Source: Streptomyces sp. NBC_01216 (GTDB lineage Bacteria > Actinomycetota > Actinomycetes > Streptomycetales > Streptomycetaceae). From it: a DNA stretch of 64,000 nt. Within the stretch, counting starts at the first letter, position 1. Every line of letters begins with the position of its first letter. The position numbers and the translations under genes are program-made. Below the pieces are notes generated by a model that was given only the letters and a program-made list of their open reading frames with translations, searched no databases and was not told the origin of the DNA. Of the stretch, positions 48,232-58,010 are shown piece by piece. The stretch covers positions 4,154,001 to 4,218,000 of the forward strand of contig NZ_CP108677.1 of the NCBI RefSeq assembly GCF_035994945.1, read 5' to 3'.

Positions 48232-51012
48232 CTACCGGGACCGTGAGGCCAGCAGCTGTTCGAGGTCGTCGGCTGCCGAGGTCACCCCCAGCCGCCGGTA
48301 CACCGTGACCGCGTCACGAAGCGAGGACCTGGCCTGGGCGTCCGGCCTGGGCGTGATCCAGTCGCAGCATCCGATCCCTTCCAGGGCCCGCGCCTCCTCC
48401 AGCGGGCAGCGAATGTCCCGTGCCAGCACCAGGGCCCGTTCGAAGTGCTCCCGCGCCGCGTCCGGGTCACCGGAGGTGCGCAGCAGCGTGCCCCAGTGGT
48501 TCAGCACCTCCGCCTCGCCGCACCGGTCACCCAGCTCACGCAGGATCTCCAGGCTCCTCCGGAACGCCTCGATGGCGCCCTCCCTCTCCCCGACCATCCC
48601 ACGCGCCGCGCCCAGCTCGCCCAGCGAGGCGGCTTCGCCACTGCGGCTGCCGAGATCGCGGTACGCACTCAGAGCCTCCTCCAGCAGCCGGACCGCCTCC
48701 GCGGAGTTCCCGGACGCGCGCTCCAGCGTACCCAGGTAGCGGACGCAGTTGGCGCGGCCGAACCGCTCGCCGAGCTCGGTGAAGTACTCCAGCGCCTGGA
48801 CGTGTGCCTCTCGCGCCCCGACGAGGTCACCTGTCAGCCTGCGCACCACACCCAGCTCGTTGAGGGCGTACGCCTGGTGCGCCCGGTCATCGAGCTCCGC
48901 GTAGATGTCGAACGCCTCACGGTGGCGTCGCGCCGCGGCCTCGTACTCGCCCATGAGGCAGTGCACGACGCCCAGGTCCCGTAGGGAGTTCGCCTCTCCG
49001 TACCGGTCACCGAGCTCCCGGTAGATGGACAGCGCCTCGCTCTGCGCCTCCACGGCGGCGTCGAACCGGCTGGTCTGCCGACGCACCATGCCGAGATCAG
49101 CGAGCGCGTTAGCCTGCCCCAGCCGATCACCCACCTCCCGATAGAGGGTGAGGGCTTCCGTCTGGGCCCGGGCGGAGGCGTCATTATCGGCGGTGAGGTA
49201 CCAGACGATGCCCGCCTGGTTGAGCGCGTCGGCCTTGCCACGCCGCTCGCCAACAGCGTCGTACTGCGCGACTGCCTCGTTCAGCGCCTCGATCGCCTCG
49301 GGGTAGGCCGCCATGAAGCGCCGTACGACTCCGAGCTCGGCGAGCGCGTCCGCCAGCGCCCGCCGGTCGCCGGTGTGCCGGGCCGCCTCGGCGGCGGTCC
49401 GGTGGAGGCCGACGGCCTGGTCCCAGGGCCCGGCCTGCCGCAGGAACGGGGCCATGGCGGCGGCGAGTCGGATCACCGGTTCGTACAGGGCGAGGCTGTT
49501 CGCCCGCCGAATACAGGCAAGGACATTGGCCCGCTCGTTCTCCAGCCAGCCCAGAGCGTCGGTACGGGACTCCACCGGCGGCGTTTCCACGGCCGAGGCA
49601 CTGTCCGGCGTCGCCGGCACGACTGCACCACGGCGGAGGATGTGTCTGTTCGCGACGGCGAGCGCGGCCAGGTAGTAGGCGCACACACGTTGAACGGCCT
49701 GGGCGTGTTCCATATGGCTGCCTCCCTCGTCGGCGAGCCCGTGGGCGTAGTCGCGTAAGAGATCGTGAAGCCGGTAACGGCTTCCCGGGTGTTCGTCGAT
49801 CATGTGGGCGTCGTAGAGCGCGTCGAGCTGACGGCGGGCCTCGGCCACGGAAACCGAGGCGAGCGCGGCACCGACGTACGCATCGAGGTCAGTCCCAGGG
49901 TAGAAGCCAAGCCCCCGGAAGAAACGCTGCCGCTCCGGTTCGAGATCCAGGTAGGAGAGCTCGAACGTGGCAGCGACGGCGCGTTCTCCGGCGCGCAGCT
50001 CTCCCAACCGGTCACGGGCCGCCACCAACCGGTCCCGCAGATCTTCCGCACTCCACGACGGGTGGTGCCGCAGCCGGGCCGCGAGCAGCGACACCCCCAA
50101 CGGCAGGTGCCCGCACAGCCCGACGATCTCCTCGACCACCTCCTGGCCGAGCGCCTCCGCCGGCCGTCCGCTGAGCCGTACGAACAGGTCGACAGCGTGA
50201 TCCCGCGGCAGCGCGTCCACGGGAAGCAGCACCTCCTCGTGCGCCGCCAGCCGCTTCCGGCTGGTCACCAGCACCAGACAGCCGGACCCTCCCGGGAGCA
50301 GGGGCTCCAACTGCCGGTAGCTGGCCGCGTTGTCGAGGATGAGCAGCGCCTTCTTCCCCGCGAGCCGTGTCCGCCACAAGGCGGCCCGCGCCTCCGTGAC
50401 CGCGCCGACGTCGTCCCCCACGGGTATCTGCCCCGTGGGCACCCCTGTGGCGGCCAGCAACGAGGCCAACGCCTCACCGGCCTGTACGGGACTGCGTCCC
50501 GCCGTATGCCCATTGAGATTGACGAAGAGCTGCCCGTCGGGAAACTGGTCCGCCATCACGTGCCCGGCGCGCACCGCGAAGGCCGTCTTGCCGACCCCCG
50601 GCATCCCGTCGATCACGTGTACGGGCAGAGTCTCACCACTCTCCTGAGCCACGCGCACCGACCGCACGAGCGAAGCCAGCTCCGCGGCCCGATTCGTGAA
50701 CGCCGCGGTGTCCCGCGGCAGCGCCCTCAACACGAGCGCGGCCCCTGGCGGCTCGGCCTCGTTCTGAGGCGTCGACTCGGGCGGTCGCGGGGGCCTCCGC
50801 GTCTCCGACAGCGCGGAGAGCAGCACCGTCATCACGACCAACACCCCACCGAGCAGAATGAAGGAGAGCCAGGCGTTCTGCTGCACCCACCCCAGCACGC
50901 CAGGCCACCGCGACTCCTCGGACACGGCATTCGTGACGAGCCCCACGAGCATCGTCGTCACGGCGCCCGCGGCCGCCACAACAGCGATCGCGATCCCGCG
51001 GCGGAGTCTCAT
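48232..51012 (-). CDS. Membrane-anchored NB-ARC (STAND) ATPase with TPR repeats
   Basis: The 926-residue protein has two N-terminal membrane helices (about residues 7-25 and 47-67). The NB-ARC domain follows: HVIDGMPGVGKTAFA (Walker A, residues 136-143), ALLILDNA (Walker B), CGHLPLGVSLLAARL and YRLHDLLRDYAHG. Eight or more TPR units come after (for example ALADLGMVRRQTSRFDAAVEAQSEALSIYRELGDRYGEANSL). STAND-TPR proteins in Streptomyces act as signalling switches, and FXSXX-type loci carry a related TPR protein. Proximity to the FxsB-type maturase and precursor suggests one system. Confidence 0.82.
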   Translation of the reverse strand: MRLRRGIAIAVVAAAGAVTTMLVGLVTNAVSEESRWPGVLGWVQQNAWLSFILLGGVLVVMTVLLSALSETRRPPRPPESTPQNEAEPPGAALVLRALPRDTAAFTNRAAELASLVRSVRVAQESGETLPVHVIDGMPGVGKTAFAVRAGHVMADQFPDGQLFVNLNGHTAGRSPVQAGEALASLLAATGVPTGQIPVGDDVGAVTEARAALWRTRLAGKKALLILDNAASYRQLEPLLPGGSGCLVLVTSRKRLAAHEEVLLPVDALPRDHAVDLFVRLSGRPAEALGQEVVEEIVGLCGHLPLGVSLLAARLRHHPSWSAEDLRDRLVAARDRLGELRAGERAVAATFELSYLDLEPERQRFFRGLGFYPGTDLDAYVGAALASVSVAEARRQLDALYDAHMIDEHPGSRYRLHDLLRDYAHGLADEGGSHMEHAQAVQRVCAYYLAALAVANRHILRRGAVVPATPDSASAVETPPVESRTDALGWLENERANVLACIRRANSLALYEPVIRLAAAMAPFLRQAGPWDQAVGLHRTAAEAARHTGDRRALADALAELGVVRRFMAAYPEAIEALNEAVAQYDAVGERRGKADALNQAGIVWYLTADNDASARAQTEALTLYREVGDRLGQANALADLGMVRRQTSRFDAAVEAQSEALSIYRELGDRYGEANSLRDLGVVHCLMGEYEAAARRHREAFDIYAELDDRAHQAYALNELGVVRRLTGDLVGAREAHVQALEYFTELGERFGRANCVRYLGTLERASGNSAEAVRLLEEALSAYRDLGSRSGEAASLGELGAARGMVGEREGAIEAFRRSLEILRELGDRCGEAEVLNHWGTLLRTSGDPDAAREHFERALVLARDIRCPLEEARALEGIGCCDWITPRPDAQARSSLRDAVTVYRRLGVTSAADDLEQLLASRSR

Positions 51013-51106
51013 GCGAGAGCGGCCTGTCCATCAAGGGTGTGCGTCTGACCCTCTGGCTTGATGTCACCACAAGACGGTGCCTCAGTAACAACGCTGGTCA
51101 CGCAAC

Positions 51107-52495
51107 CAGGGTCATTGCGTGAAGGCGGTCGGTCCGGTTCGCCGGTCTCGGGTGTGACGTGACGTCATGTCCCGGCTTGGGACGAGAAGGGCCCGGGAAG
51201 CAGAGCAGGCACGGCGCCGGTGATCATGTGGTTGTCGAGACCCATGAGAACCGAGCGAGACCGTGCCTGCCCGAACATCATCGCCCATGCCCGCGGGGCT
51301 GGGACAACTGGCCCTTCCGAATGCCCGGACCACCGAGGAGGACGCCGCTGGCCTGCGGCGCTTCCTGGATTTGGTGCCCGATCCCCGCGGACGGAAGGGG
51401 CGGCGGTATCCGGCGCACGCGCTGCTCTGTGCGGCCGCGGCGGCGGTCCTGACCGGTGCCCGCTCGCTCATCGCGATCAGTGAATGGATCACAGATGCGC
51501 CGCAGCACGTCCTGGGACTCCTCGGCTTTCCGGCCGACCCGCTCACCGGCCTCCGGACGGTGCCACACGCCGCCACCGTCCGCCGCCTGCTCCAGCATGT
51601 CGACGGCGACGCGCTGGACGCGGCCATCGGCGCATACCTGCAGGCCAGAACCCCACCACCGGCACCACCCGAACGGCCGGCCCTGCGGGCCATCGCCGTC
51701 GACGGCAAAACCGTACGGGGCTCGCGCACCCAAACCACGACCGCGATCCAGCTGCTGGCCGCGATGGACCACCACGGCATAGTCCTGGCCCAGCGGCAGA
51801 TCGCCTCCAAGAGCAACGAAATACCCGCCTTCCAGCCCCTGTTGGACACCATCAAGCTGGCCAGCGCGGTGCTGACCGGCGACGCCCTGCACACCCAGCA
51901 CGGCCACGGCGCCTACCTCATCGAGCGCGGAGCCCACTACCTGGCCATCGTCAAGAAGAACCACCCCGGCCTGTATGCGCAGGTCAACAAGCTGCCCTGG
52001 GCCGAGATCCCACTGGACCACCACACCCGCGACCGGGCTCACCACCGCGATGAGATCCGCCGGCTCAAGGTCGCCGCGTTCCGCCACATCGACTACCCCG
52101 GCGCCCGCCAGGCGATCCAAGTTGTGCGATGGCGCCGCGACCTCGCCACCGGGAAGCTGACGATCGAGCGCGTCTACCTGATCACCAGCCTGGATGTCTT
52201 CGACGCCACCCCGGCCGAGCTCGCCGCCTGGATCAGGGGCCACTGGGGCATCGAGAACCTCCTGCACCACGTACGTGACCGGACCTTCCGCGAGGACGAC
52301 TCCAAGGTCCGCACCGGGAGCCTGCCCCGCACCATGGCCAGCCTGCGCAACCTCGCCATCAGCCTCTTCCGCCAGAACGGCGAGACCAACATCGCCGCCG
52401 CCCTCCGCCACACCAGCCGCGACTACCGCCGACCGCTGTCGGCTCTCGGCCTCACGTGATCAACCAGGACAGATCCCGATCATGCAACGACCCTG
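51107..52495 (+). mobile_element. ISAs1-family insertion sequence, 1389 bp
   Basis: The left end CAGGGTCATTGCGTGA (from 51107) and right end TCATGCAACGACCCTG (to 52495) are inverted repeats with two mismatches. GTCACGCAAC occurs directly on both sides (51097-51106 and 52496-52505), a 10-bp target duplication. The element holds one intact transposase gene. The target sequence itself resembles the IS end read backwards. Ends, duplication and open frame indicate an intact, recent insertion between the RiPP-like and phosphorothioation loci. Confidence 0.9.
51263..52459 (+). CDS. ISAs1-family transposase
   Basis: The protein (398 residues from GTG 51263; ATG 51287 possible) has the N-terminal DDE_Tnp_1-associated region ([45 protein letters not shown]). 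The catalytic core follows: [49 protein letters not shown], and [29 protein letters not shown]. These give the D-D-E residues of the ISAs1 family. The frame is complete, so the element may be active. Confidence 0.92.
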   Translation: MPARTSSPMPAGLGQLALPNARTTEEDAAGLRRFLDLVPDPRGRKGRRYPAHALLCAAAAAVLTGARSLIAISEWITDAPQHVLGLLGFPADPLTGLRTVPHAATVRRLLQHVDGDALDAAIGAYLQARTPPPAPPERPALRAIAVDGKTVRGSRTQTTTAIQLLAAMDHHGIVLAQRQIASKSNEIPAFQPLLDTIKLASAVLTGDALHTQHGHGAYLIERGAHYLAIVKKNHPGLYAQVNKLPWAEIPLDHHTRDRAHHRDEIRRLKVAAFRHIDYPGARQAIQVVRWRRDLATGKLTIERVYLITSLDVFDATPAELAAWIRGHWGIENLLHHVRDRTFREDDSKVRTGSLPRTMASLRNLAISLFRQNGETNIAAALRHTSRDYRRPLSALGLT

Positions 52496-52751
52496 GTCAC
52501 GCAACCCCCCGAGTCCGATGCTCAACTGCCAAGAGCACCAGCGGTGATCGCCGTGGTCAAGGGCGCCAATGCGCCACACAGCGTCTGGACTCAGTGCGTG
52601 AAGTAACCGCCCCGCCATGTCGGCGTCCTACTGCGACGGCTGCACGGCGAGGGTGATCTCGACGCCAAGGCCATGCAGCGCGTCTTCGGCCAGATCCGCA
52701 ACCTCGCCCGTCCTACTGTCCGGCCTCAAGTCGATATCGGGGTCTCCAACG

Positions 52752-53171
52752 TCAGCCCGCGCTGAGCGCGCTCAGGTCGAGGCGATTAAGAACGGACAAC
52801 GTCGGCTCAGTCTTGAGCAGGCACTCATTTCCCAGCCACTCGAGGCCAAAGTTTGCATATTCTGTGGCGATCCCAACGACCTTACGTGGATCCGCCAAGA
52901 CATCGGCACCTTCTTTTGAAAGAGCAAGCAACTCCAGGTGAGTTACCCGCCACGGGTCACTGTTGAAGATTGACCCGTCCATGAACTTGACGCGCTGAGA
53001 GTTCGATGGAAACGGTAGGCGTTCACCTTTCCTGACGCCGATGCACAGACCAAGCCACCATCCATCGATCTGGCGGCTGAAGATCTTCCCTTGCCCGGTG
53101 TAGTTGCGAATGATGCGATGAGTATCTTCCGGCATGTAGAGGTCAATGCCGGCGTACCTTGCTACTGTCAC
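52752..53171 (-). CDS. Hypothetical protein of the divergent defence operon (139 aa)
   Basis: The product MTVARYAGIDLYMPEDTHRIIRNYTGQGKIFSRQIDGWWLGLCIGVRKGERLPFPSNSQRVKFMDGSIFNSDPWRVTHLELLALSKEGADVL overlaps the DndD-like gene stop by four bases, so it belongs to that operon. It looks like a compact alpha/beta domain. No family recognised. Base composition here is visibly less GC-rich than the surroundings, as expected of a transferred defence locus. 52506-52751 shows no gene. Confidence 0.65.
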   Translation of the reverse strand: MTVARYAGIDLYMPEDTHRIIRNYTGQGKIFSRQIDGWWLGLCIGVRKGERLPFPSNSQRVKFMDGSIFNSDPWRVTHLELLALSKEGADVLADPRKVVGIATEYANFGLEWLGNECLLKTEPTLSVLNRLDLSALSAG

Positions 53172-55306
53172 TGCGAAACCCCCTGTTCGCGGTACTGAAG
53201 GTACTCGCCGTCACTGTGTCGGGCACACACCTCGCACATCTCTCGATGCGTGCATGCGCAGGTCCGTGATACCGGAGAGTCAGTAAGCCAATTATTCGCC
53301 AAATCTTGCGGGTAGTGATGGCTGCATGAGAGCGTCGCGAATCGCCCGGCGCGCTTGTCGAGAATGTCCTCAACGCCGGCGATTTCTGACCTTGTGAGCA
53401 AGAGGACAACCTGGAAAGGTGTCTCCGACGGGCCTGGCGGTCGGGTGATTGCCTCGACCATGCGACGTTTCGTGTCGCCAGACACCATTCCAAGAGGGGT
53501 ATCGATAAATCTTGGAGCGACGACGCCCGCAACCTCCATGAGAGACCACACGAATGAGAGAGTCAATGCACGCTGTGAGGCCCCGTTGACCTCAAAGTCG
53601 GGGTCGAGGCTGGTGTTCCCTTGGCTCATCACCTTAATGTCAAATGACTTGGTGATCGTTACACCTGTGTAGACACCCTGCGTAGCAGAGTTGTCAGTGC
53701 CGATGATCTCATGGAACATTGCCTCCAGCCTGGCGGAGACCCGGTCGACGTATTCACCTTCCAGGCGATGGCGCACGGCAGTTACAAGAGTCTTCAGATC
53801 GCTAGCAACATCTCGTTTCGTGGCAATATCTGCACTGATCTGAGCATCACGTTGCGCCTTCTCCAATGCATTTTGCTTGACGGTCAGATCCTGCTGCATC
53901 GTATGGAGCTGATTGCTGAGATTGCCATGCTCATAGATGGCTTCTTTGATCTTTTCTTCCAGGTCGGTGAGGTCCCCTTGAAGTCTGCGGACCTTTTCGT
54001 CATCAATCCGACCCCGACGCTCCTTTGCTGCGTTAAGCAAACTACCTTTACGCTCGATCTCTTGAGTGATCGTTGCGTATTCTCGCAGGAGTTCATCTCG
54101 TCTTTCGGGAAACCTGTCAGGCTGGTCTCCCATGTCGCGAAGGGCGCGTGCACGATACCTCGTGTCGGAGAGGTATTCGCTTACTTCACTCCTCTCCTGC
54201 TGTTCGTCGAGGAGACTCTGCACGTGGTTACGATGAGGGGACCCAGGATCTAGCGCCTCTCCGCAGATGCACTGGCCACTCCCGAGGCAGTCGTGAAGCA
54301 CTTGGATCGAATGGCTAGGGATGATTCGCCTATCGGCAAGTTCGTCGAGGAGCCCGAGCCCGGCAGCGAGAGATTCACTCATCAGAGACCAGGAGGTAAC
54401 CTCACTGCGCAACAGCAGCGACATTTCATGCAGGCATTCATTCTTGCGAGATTCCAGTGCTGCGCAATCGTGCTCAAGATCGCCAATCTGGAGATTTAGA
54501 GCGTCGAGGTCGCCGATTCCCTTGATCGCCTCAAGCTCGCGCCGCGCTTGGGCTTGGGTGCCTTCCATGTTCTTCTGGCGCGACGAGATCTTCTCAATCT
54601 TCGCGCTGAGATCATCGGTTTTCTTCTTCAGTACATCTCGCTGGTTTGCTAGCGCCTCGACCTTGGAGCCCGCGTCTTTCGCGGCGCGCTTCTCGTAGAT
54701 TTGGTATACGGCGTCGCTGTCGTTCACGGCTTGCCGGAGCATGCCGATACCAAGAAGACTCTCGATGGCCAGGTGCACTTTCTCCTGGCGCTCGTGCGCA
54801 TGCTGCCGGCCGCTAATGAACCTCTGAACGTCGTCCCCATTCGTGAAGAAGACATCAGCAAGGCGTTCGGGTAGTCGTTGCGCGATCCATCGATCGGGCA
54901 ACGCCTCCGGCTCTCCTCCAGCCTCAGTAAGCCTGCTCAGGCGAACGGTTTCATTGCCACGCTCGACTTCGTCTCCCTCAGCCGGAGTTTCGTTCACCGT
55001 CCTCTGAAGTCGGTAGCGTGCTGGTCCACCATCGTCCTCGACTTCGAACTCAAGGCTTACCTCGACGGTGACGGGGATTCCTACTGGGCTGGCCGTAGAG
55101 GTAAGGCGGATCTTCTGCGCACCTGTGACTGTTCGAAGTCCGCTAACGCCATAGAGTCCCCACAGGATTGCATAAAGCAGGGATGTCTTACCTGAGCCAT
55201 TCTCGGCTCTGATGGCGGTCAGAGGGCGCTGAGGGTCCACCGAGAGGTCAATTCTGACATCCTGCAGCAACTTGAAGTTGTGCACGTGGATACGGTGCAG
55301 CCTCAT
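53168..55306 (-). CDS. DndD-like SMC/Rad50-type ATPase (712 aa)
   Basis: The N-terminus MRLHRIHVHNFKLLQDVRIDL...AIRAENGSGKTSLLYAILWGLYG has the SMC Walker A (residues about 35-41). Long coiled-coil arms surround a Cys-containing hinge (QCICGEALDPGSPH), like a Rad50 zinc hook. The C-terminus has NGASQRALTLSFVWSLMEVAGVVAPRFIDTPLGMVSGDTKRRMVEAI, where the signature and DTPLG Walker B match DndD-type proteins. A final Cys/His cluster follows (TCACTHREMCEVCARH). It probably works with the helicase gene in sensing or cutting DNA. Overlaps on both sides indicate one operon. Confidence 0.8.
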   Translation of the reverse strand: MRLHRIHVHNFKLLQDVRIDLSVDPQRPLTAIRAENGSGKTSLLYAILWGLYGVSGLRTVTGAQKIRLTSTASPVGIPVTVEVSLEFEVEDDGGPARYRLQRTVNETPAEGDEVERGNETVRLSRLTEAGGEPEALPDRWIAQRLPERLADVFFTNGDDVQRFISGRQHAHERQEKVHLAIESLLGIGMLRQAVNDSDAVYQIYEKRAAKDAGSKVEALANQRDVLKKKTDDLSAKIEKISSRQKNMEGTQAQARRELEAIKGIGDLDALNLQIGDLEHDCAALESRKNECLHEMSLLLRSEVTSWSLMSESLAAGLGLLDELADRRIIPSHSIQVLHDCLGSGQCICGEALDPGSPHRNHVQSLLDEQQERSEVSEYLSDTRYRARALRDMGDQPDRFPERRDELLREYATITQEIERKGSLLNAAKERRGRIDDEKVRRLQGDLTDLEEKIKEAIYEHGNLSNQLHTMQQDLTVKQNALEKAQRDAQISADIATKRDVASDLKTLVTAVRHRLEGEYVDRVSARLEAMFHEIIGTDNSATQGVYTGVTITKSFDIKVMSQGNTSLDPDFEVNGASQRALTLSFVWSLMEVAGVVAPRFIDTPLGMVSGDTKRRMVEAITRPPGPSETPFQVVLLLTRSEIAGVEDILDKRAGRFATLSCSHHYPQDLANNWLTDSPVSRTCACTHREMCEVCARHSDGEYLQYREQGVSQ

Positions 55307-55521
55307 CAGGCATCGTTCCTTCCGAGGTTGATTGCCTTCGCCCCTAGGTTCTCAATGACCCTCTGGAGATGCTCCTGGCGTTGCCGAGGGCTCGTGTGTG
55401 CCTGTTGACGAACGAGGCCGTTGAGAGCCGAAACAAGGTCATCGTGATATCCGGTGTACCGTTCACTGAACGCGACGACTTCCTCGTGTGCAACCTGACC
55501 TATCCGCGGCGATGTAGTCAT
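55306..55521 (-). CDS. Small helical protein of the divergent defence operon (71 aa)
   Basis: The product MTTSPRIGQVAHEEVVAFSERYTGYHDDLVSALNGLVRQQAHTSPRQRQEHLQRVIENLGAKAINLGRNDA is all helical and soluble. It lies 15 bases after the helicase gene and overlaps the DndD-like gene start. Its conserved place between the two large proteins suggests a bridging subunit. No family recognised. Confidence 0.7.
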   Translation of the reverse strand: MTTSPRIGQVAHEEVVAFSERYTGYHDDLVSALNGLVRQQAHTSPRQRQEHLQRVIENLGAKAINLGRNDA

Positions 55522-55536
55522 CTTTCCCCTCCCCGT

Positions 55537-57696
55537 TCAGAGCGTTCGCTCGTGCCTGTCGATGATGGCCCGAGGTCCATCCGAGTCGTATTCGTTATCG
55601 GCTGCACTCGCGAACTCGCGCGCCCGCGTCAGTTCACCGACCAAGAGTGCTCGTCCCTCTTTAGTCCCCAGGGTCGGCGGAACTACCAAGAAGTCATGGA
55701 GATTGGCAATCTCCTTGCCTTCCGCCCGTCGAAGAATTCTGCCTCGCCGCTGTACCCATTCGCGGCGCACGGTGCTAGATGCCAGCAGGTAGGCAGTATC
55801 TGTCTGCGGAATATCAATGCCTTCATCCAGGACCTCCATGGCTGTGAGAACCTGGTACTCTCCCCTCCCGAAGGCTTCGAGATACTTCCCTGCTCCGCGC
55901 TTAGCGGTCTCCGCATGAGTGAACTGGTGAAAACTGATGCGCAACTCGTTAAGCATCCGATTCGTGGCATCAATCTGACGCTCGCGGGTAAGTACAGGCG
56001 GCTTCGCAGAGGTATAGATGAGTGTCTTACTCACATCACGCACTCCATGCAGAGTCAGGAGCTGACGGAGAGCCGGGATCTTAGCTTCGGCATGTTCAAG
56101 AAGAGCCCGCCGTCGACGGAGGAGATGCTCAATCTGTGCCTGCAGATCGGAGTCTTTGCCATCGTCCGCCTGTTGGAACCCTTTTCGCTGTAGCTGCCGA
56201 GTCAAGTTCTCGTACTCTGCCATCTCGTCTTCAGAGAGGGTGATTTCATGGAGATGGTAGTTATACGGGCTTAGGCAGCGGGCCCGGATGGCATCTTTCA
56301 GCGTGAACTCGAATAGTTCCGGACCAAAGTAGCCAAAGAGCTCTGCGGTGCCTTCTGCGTCATACTGCCGGCTCGGGGTGGCTGAGAGGCCCAAGCGCAC
56401 GTTGAAGCGTTCGGGCTTCTGCGCCAAGAAGCTCTTTGAGCCGAGATTGTGGACTTCGTCGCCGATGATCATTGCGAGAACCGACGGAGGGAGGGTGTCG
56501 ATGAAGTCCTGGAAAGACGTATCCGTTGTGAAGAGCTTCTGCGTGCACACGATGACCGACGTGTACGATCCTTGTGTGGTAAGTCCAGCCCTGATTTCTT
56601 CCAGCCGAGCCTCTCGTTTAGGCCCAGAGCTGCCGCTGGGCAGGAACGGCTCGACTCCAAAGCGTCTGACAGTGTCGGCCCATTGCCGCACTAGCGGGGC
56701 ACTCGGGACGATCACGACGACGATCATTGGCCCCTTGTGTCGATCTTGCTCCTGCACTGCGGCAATTAGAGACGTCTGTGTCTTACCTCCTCCAGTGGCG
56801 ATAGCGAGAATTCCCCGAGATCCGTTGACCGAAAAGGTTTCGACTGCTGCTGCTTGGTGTGCGTAGCGACCACTGCGCCACTCAACGTCGGCGGGGATCG
56901 ACAGAAGTCTTGGCTGAGCAATGCTCACGCCGGGAGGCAGCGGCGGTTCCAGACCTCGTGCGTGATCTGCATGCCAAGCCCGCCAGAAGTCATCGATCGT
57001 CGGCGCTTGCGCAGTCCCGCGCTGGCGTCCTGCCAGTCGGAGTCCGTCGTTGAGGTCTACCGCTAGCACGTGTGGACTCTCGTTGTGCCATTGCCTCTCC
57101 CAACCTGCCAGGAGCTTGCTCACTCGGGCGGAGGCGACGTTTCCATCGCTCCAGGGCTGGTCAACCGTCATCTGCTCGCCGTTTACGAGCAGTCCGCGTG
57201 CCGTGGCATTGCCCGAACCATGCACAGCGGCCCAATCCGCGCCGGCCCTGAATAGCCACTGCTTCTTGTGGTACATACCGGACTTCATAAGGGCGAAGCG
57301 GATCTTTAGGCGCCCGGCGGCAACAAGGTAGGAGAGGCAGTCGAGGGTGTGATGGACAAGAGCATGTTCAGAGAGGGCTGCTTCATCAAGCAGGCGATCA
57401 AGAGCGGCTTCGATGACCTGCTCAGGGCTTCGGACCCCTCGCTCCATTGCCGCTAGGTCGGTTGGGTCGACCGCAGGGCTGATCAGGAGCTGAAGGGTGC
57501 CGTCGTCCCGGCGCAGATAATCCGCTAGGCCCGGTGCAATCTGCGCGAGGCACTGCGAGCTGAAGAAGCCGGCAGCGATCCGAACGTCATCCGAAACCTT
57601 GATCGCTGGAATGAGGACTTCTCCGACAAGGTCGTCCTCTGGGATCTCGTAGATCGGAAGAGCTCCACGAAGCGCCGTGGCCAGTCTTTCGCTCAT
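55537..57696 (-). CDS. PLD-domain DEAD/DEAH helicase (candidate SspFGH-type component)
   Basis: ATG 57696 gives 719 residues. The N-terminal phospholipase-D-like domain has MYHKKQWLFRAGADWAAVHGSGNATARGL, with the HxK (His143, Lys145) and GSGN of a single PLD half-site. The SF2 helicase follows: AIATGGGKTQTS (Walker A, about 300-306), IIGDEVHNLGS (DEVH, 413-416), LGLSATPSR, LTAMEVLDEGIDIPQTD and REWVQRRGRILRR (motif VI). A PLD nuclease joined to a helicase suits a restriction or DNA-degradation role. It is transcribed divergently from the SspA-like gene. Confidence 0.85.
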   Translation of the reverse strand: MSERLATALRGALPIYEIPEDDLVGEVLIPAIKVSDDVRIAAGFFSSQCLAQIAPGLADYLRRDDGTLQLLISPAVDPTDLAAMERGVRSPEQVIEAALDRLLDEAALSEHALVHHTLDCLSYLVAAGRLKIRFALMKSGMYHKKQWLFRAGADWAAVHGSGNATARGLLVNGEQMTVDQPWSDGNVASARVSKLLAGWERQWHNESPHVLAVDLNDGLRLAGRQRGTAQAPTIDDFWRAWHADHARGLEPPLPPGVSIAQPRLLSIPADVEWRSGRYAHQAAAVETFSVNGSRGILAIATGGGKTQTSLIAAVQEQDRHKGPMIVVVIVPSAPLVRQWADTVRRFGVEPFLPSGSSGPKREARLEEIRAGLTTQGSYTSVIVCTQKLFTTDTSFQDFIDTLPPSVLAMIIGDEVHNLGSKSFLAQKPERFNVRLGLSATPSRQYDAEGTAELFGYFGPELFEFTLKDAIRARCLSPYNYHLHEITLSEDEMAEYENLTRQLQRKGFQQADDGKDSDLQAQIEHLLRRRRALLEHAEAKIPALRQLLTLHGVRDVSKTLIYTSAKPPVLTRERQIDATNRMLNELRISFHQFTHAETAKRGAGKYLEAFGRGEYQVLTAMEVLDEGIDIPQTDTAYLLASSTVRREWVQRRGRILRRAEGKEIANLHDFLVVPPTLGTKEGRALLVGELTRAREFASAADNEYDSDGPRAIIDRHERTL

Positions 57697-57929
57697 CGTG
57701 CCTCGCCCTCCGTTCGCGGCCACGCTACCTGCTGTGTTGGCCGCTACTGAAGACGGATGCCGACGGTTCAGGACCGGCGGGCGCGCGCGTTCGCGACACC
57801 GGGTCAAGGGTAGCCCTGAGCGGTGACAGTCGGGGGTGCTCCTGTAGATCTGCGGCCGGAGTGGCTGAAAGTCGTGGTTCCGGCAAGCCTGCCTCAAGGG
57901 GTGGGCGCGTCCGTTAGGATCTCAGGGCA

Positions 57930-57973
57930 CTCCTGGTGGAGCATGGGGAACCTGCGAGAGCAGTCACCAGGAG
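57930..57973. promoter_or_regulatory. Dyad in the divergent promoter region
   Basis: CTCCTGGTG (57930-57938) pairs with CACCAGGAG (57965-57973). The 314-base gap 57697-58010 between the two defence operons must hold both promoters. This dyad lies 38-81 bases before the ATG at 58011 and could be an operator or leader hairpin. No regulator gene is seen next to it. Confidence 0.4.
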
Positions 57974-58010
57974 CACCGTAAGGGACAATCTCGGCAGGCG
58001 GGGGCACTCC

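Noticed and set aside
53355..55195. Several plus-strand frames antisense to the DndD-like gene
   Set aside because: Short, Ser/Arg-rich, no motifs; the SMC motifs on the minus strand are decisive.
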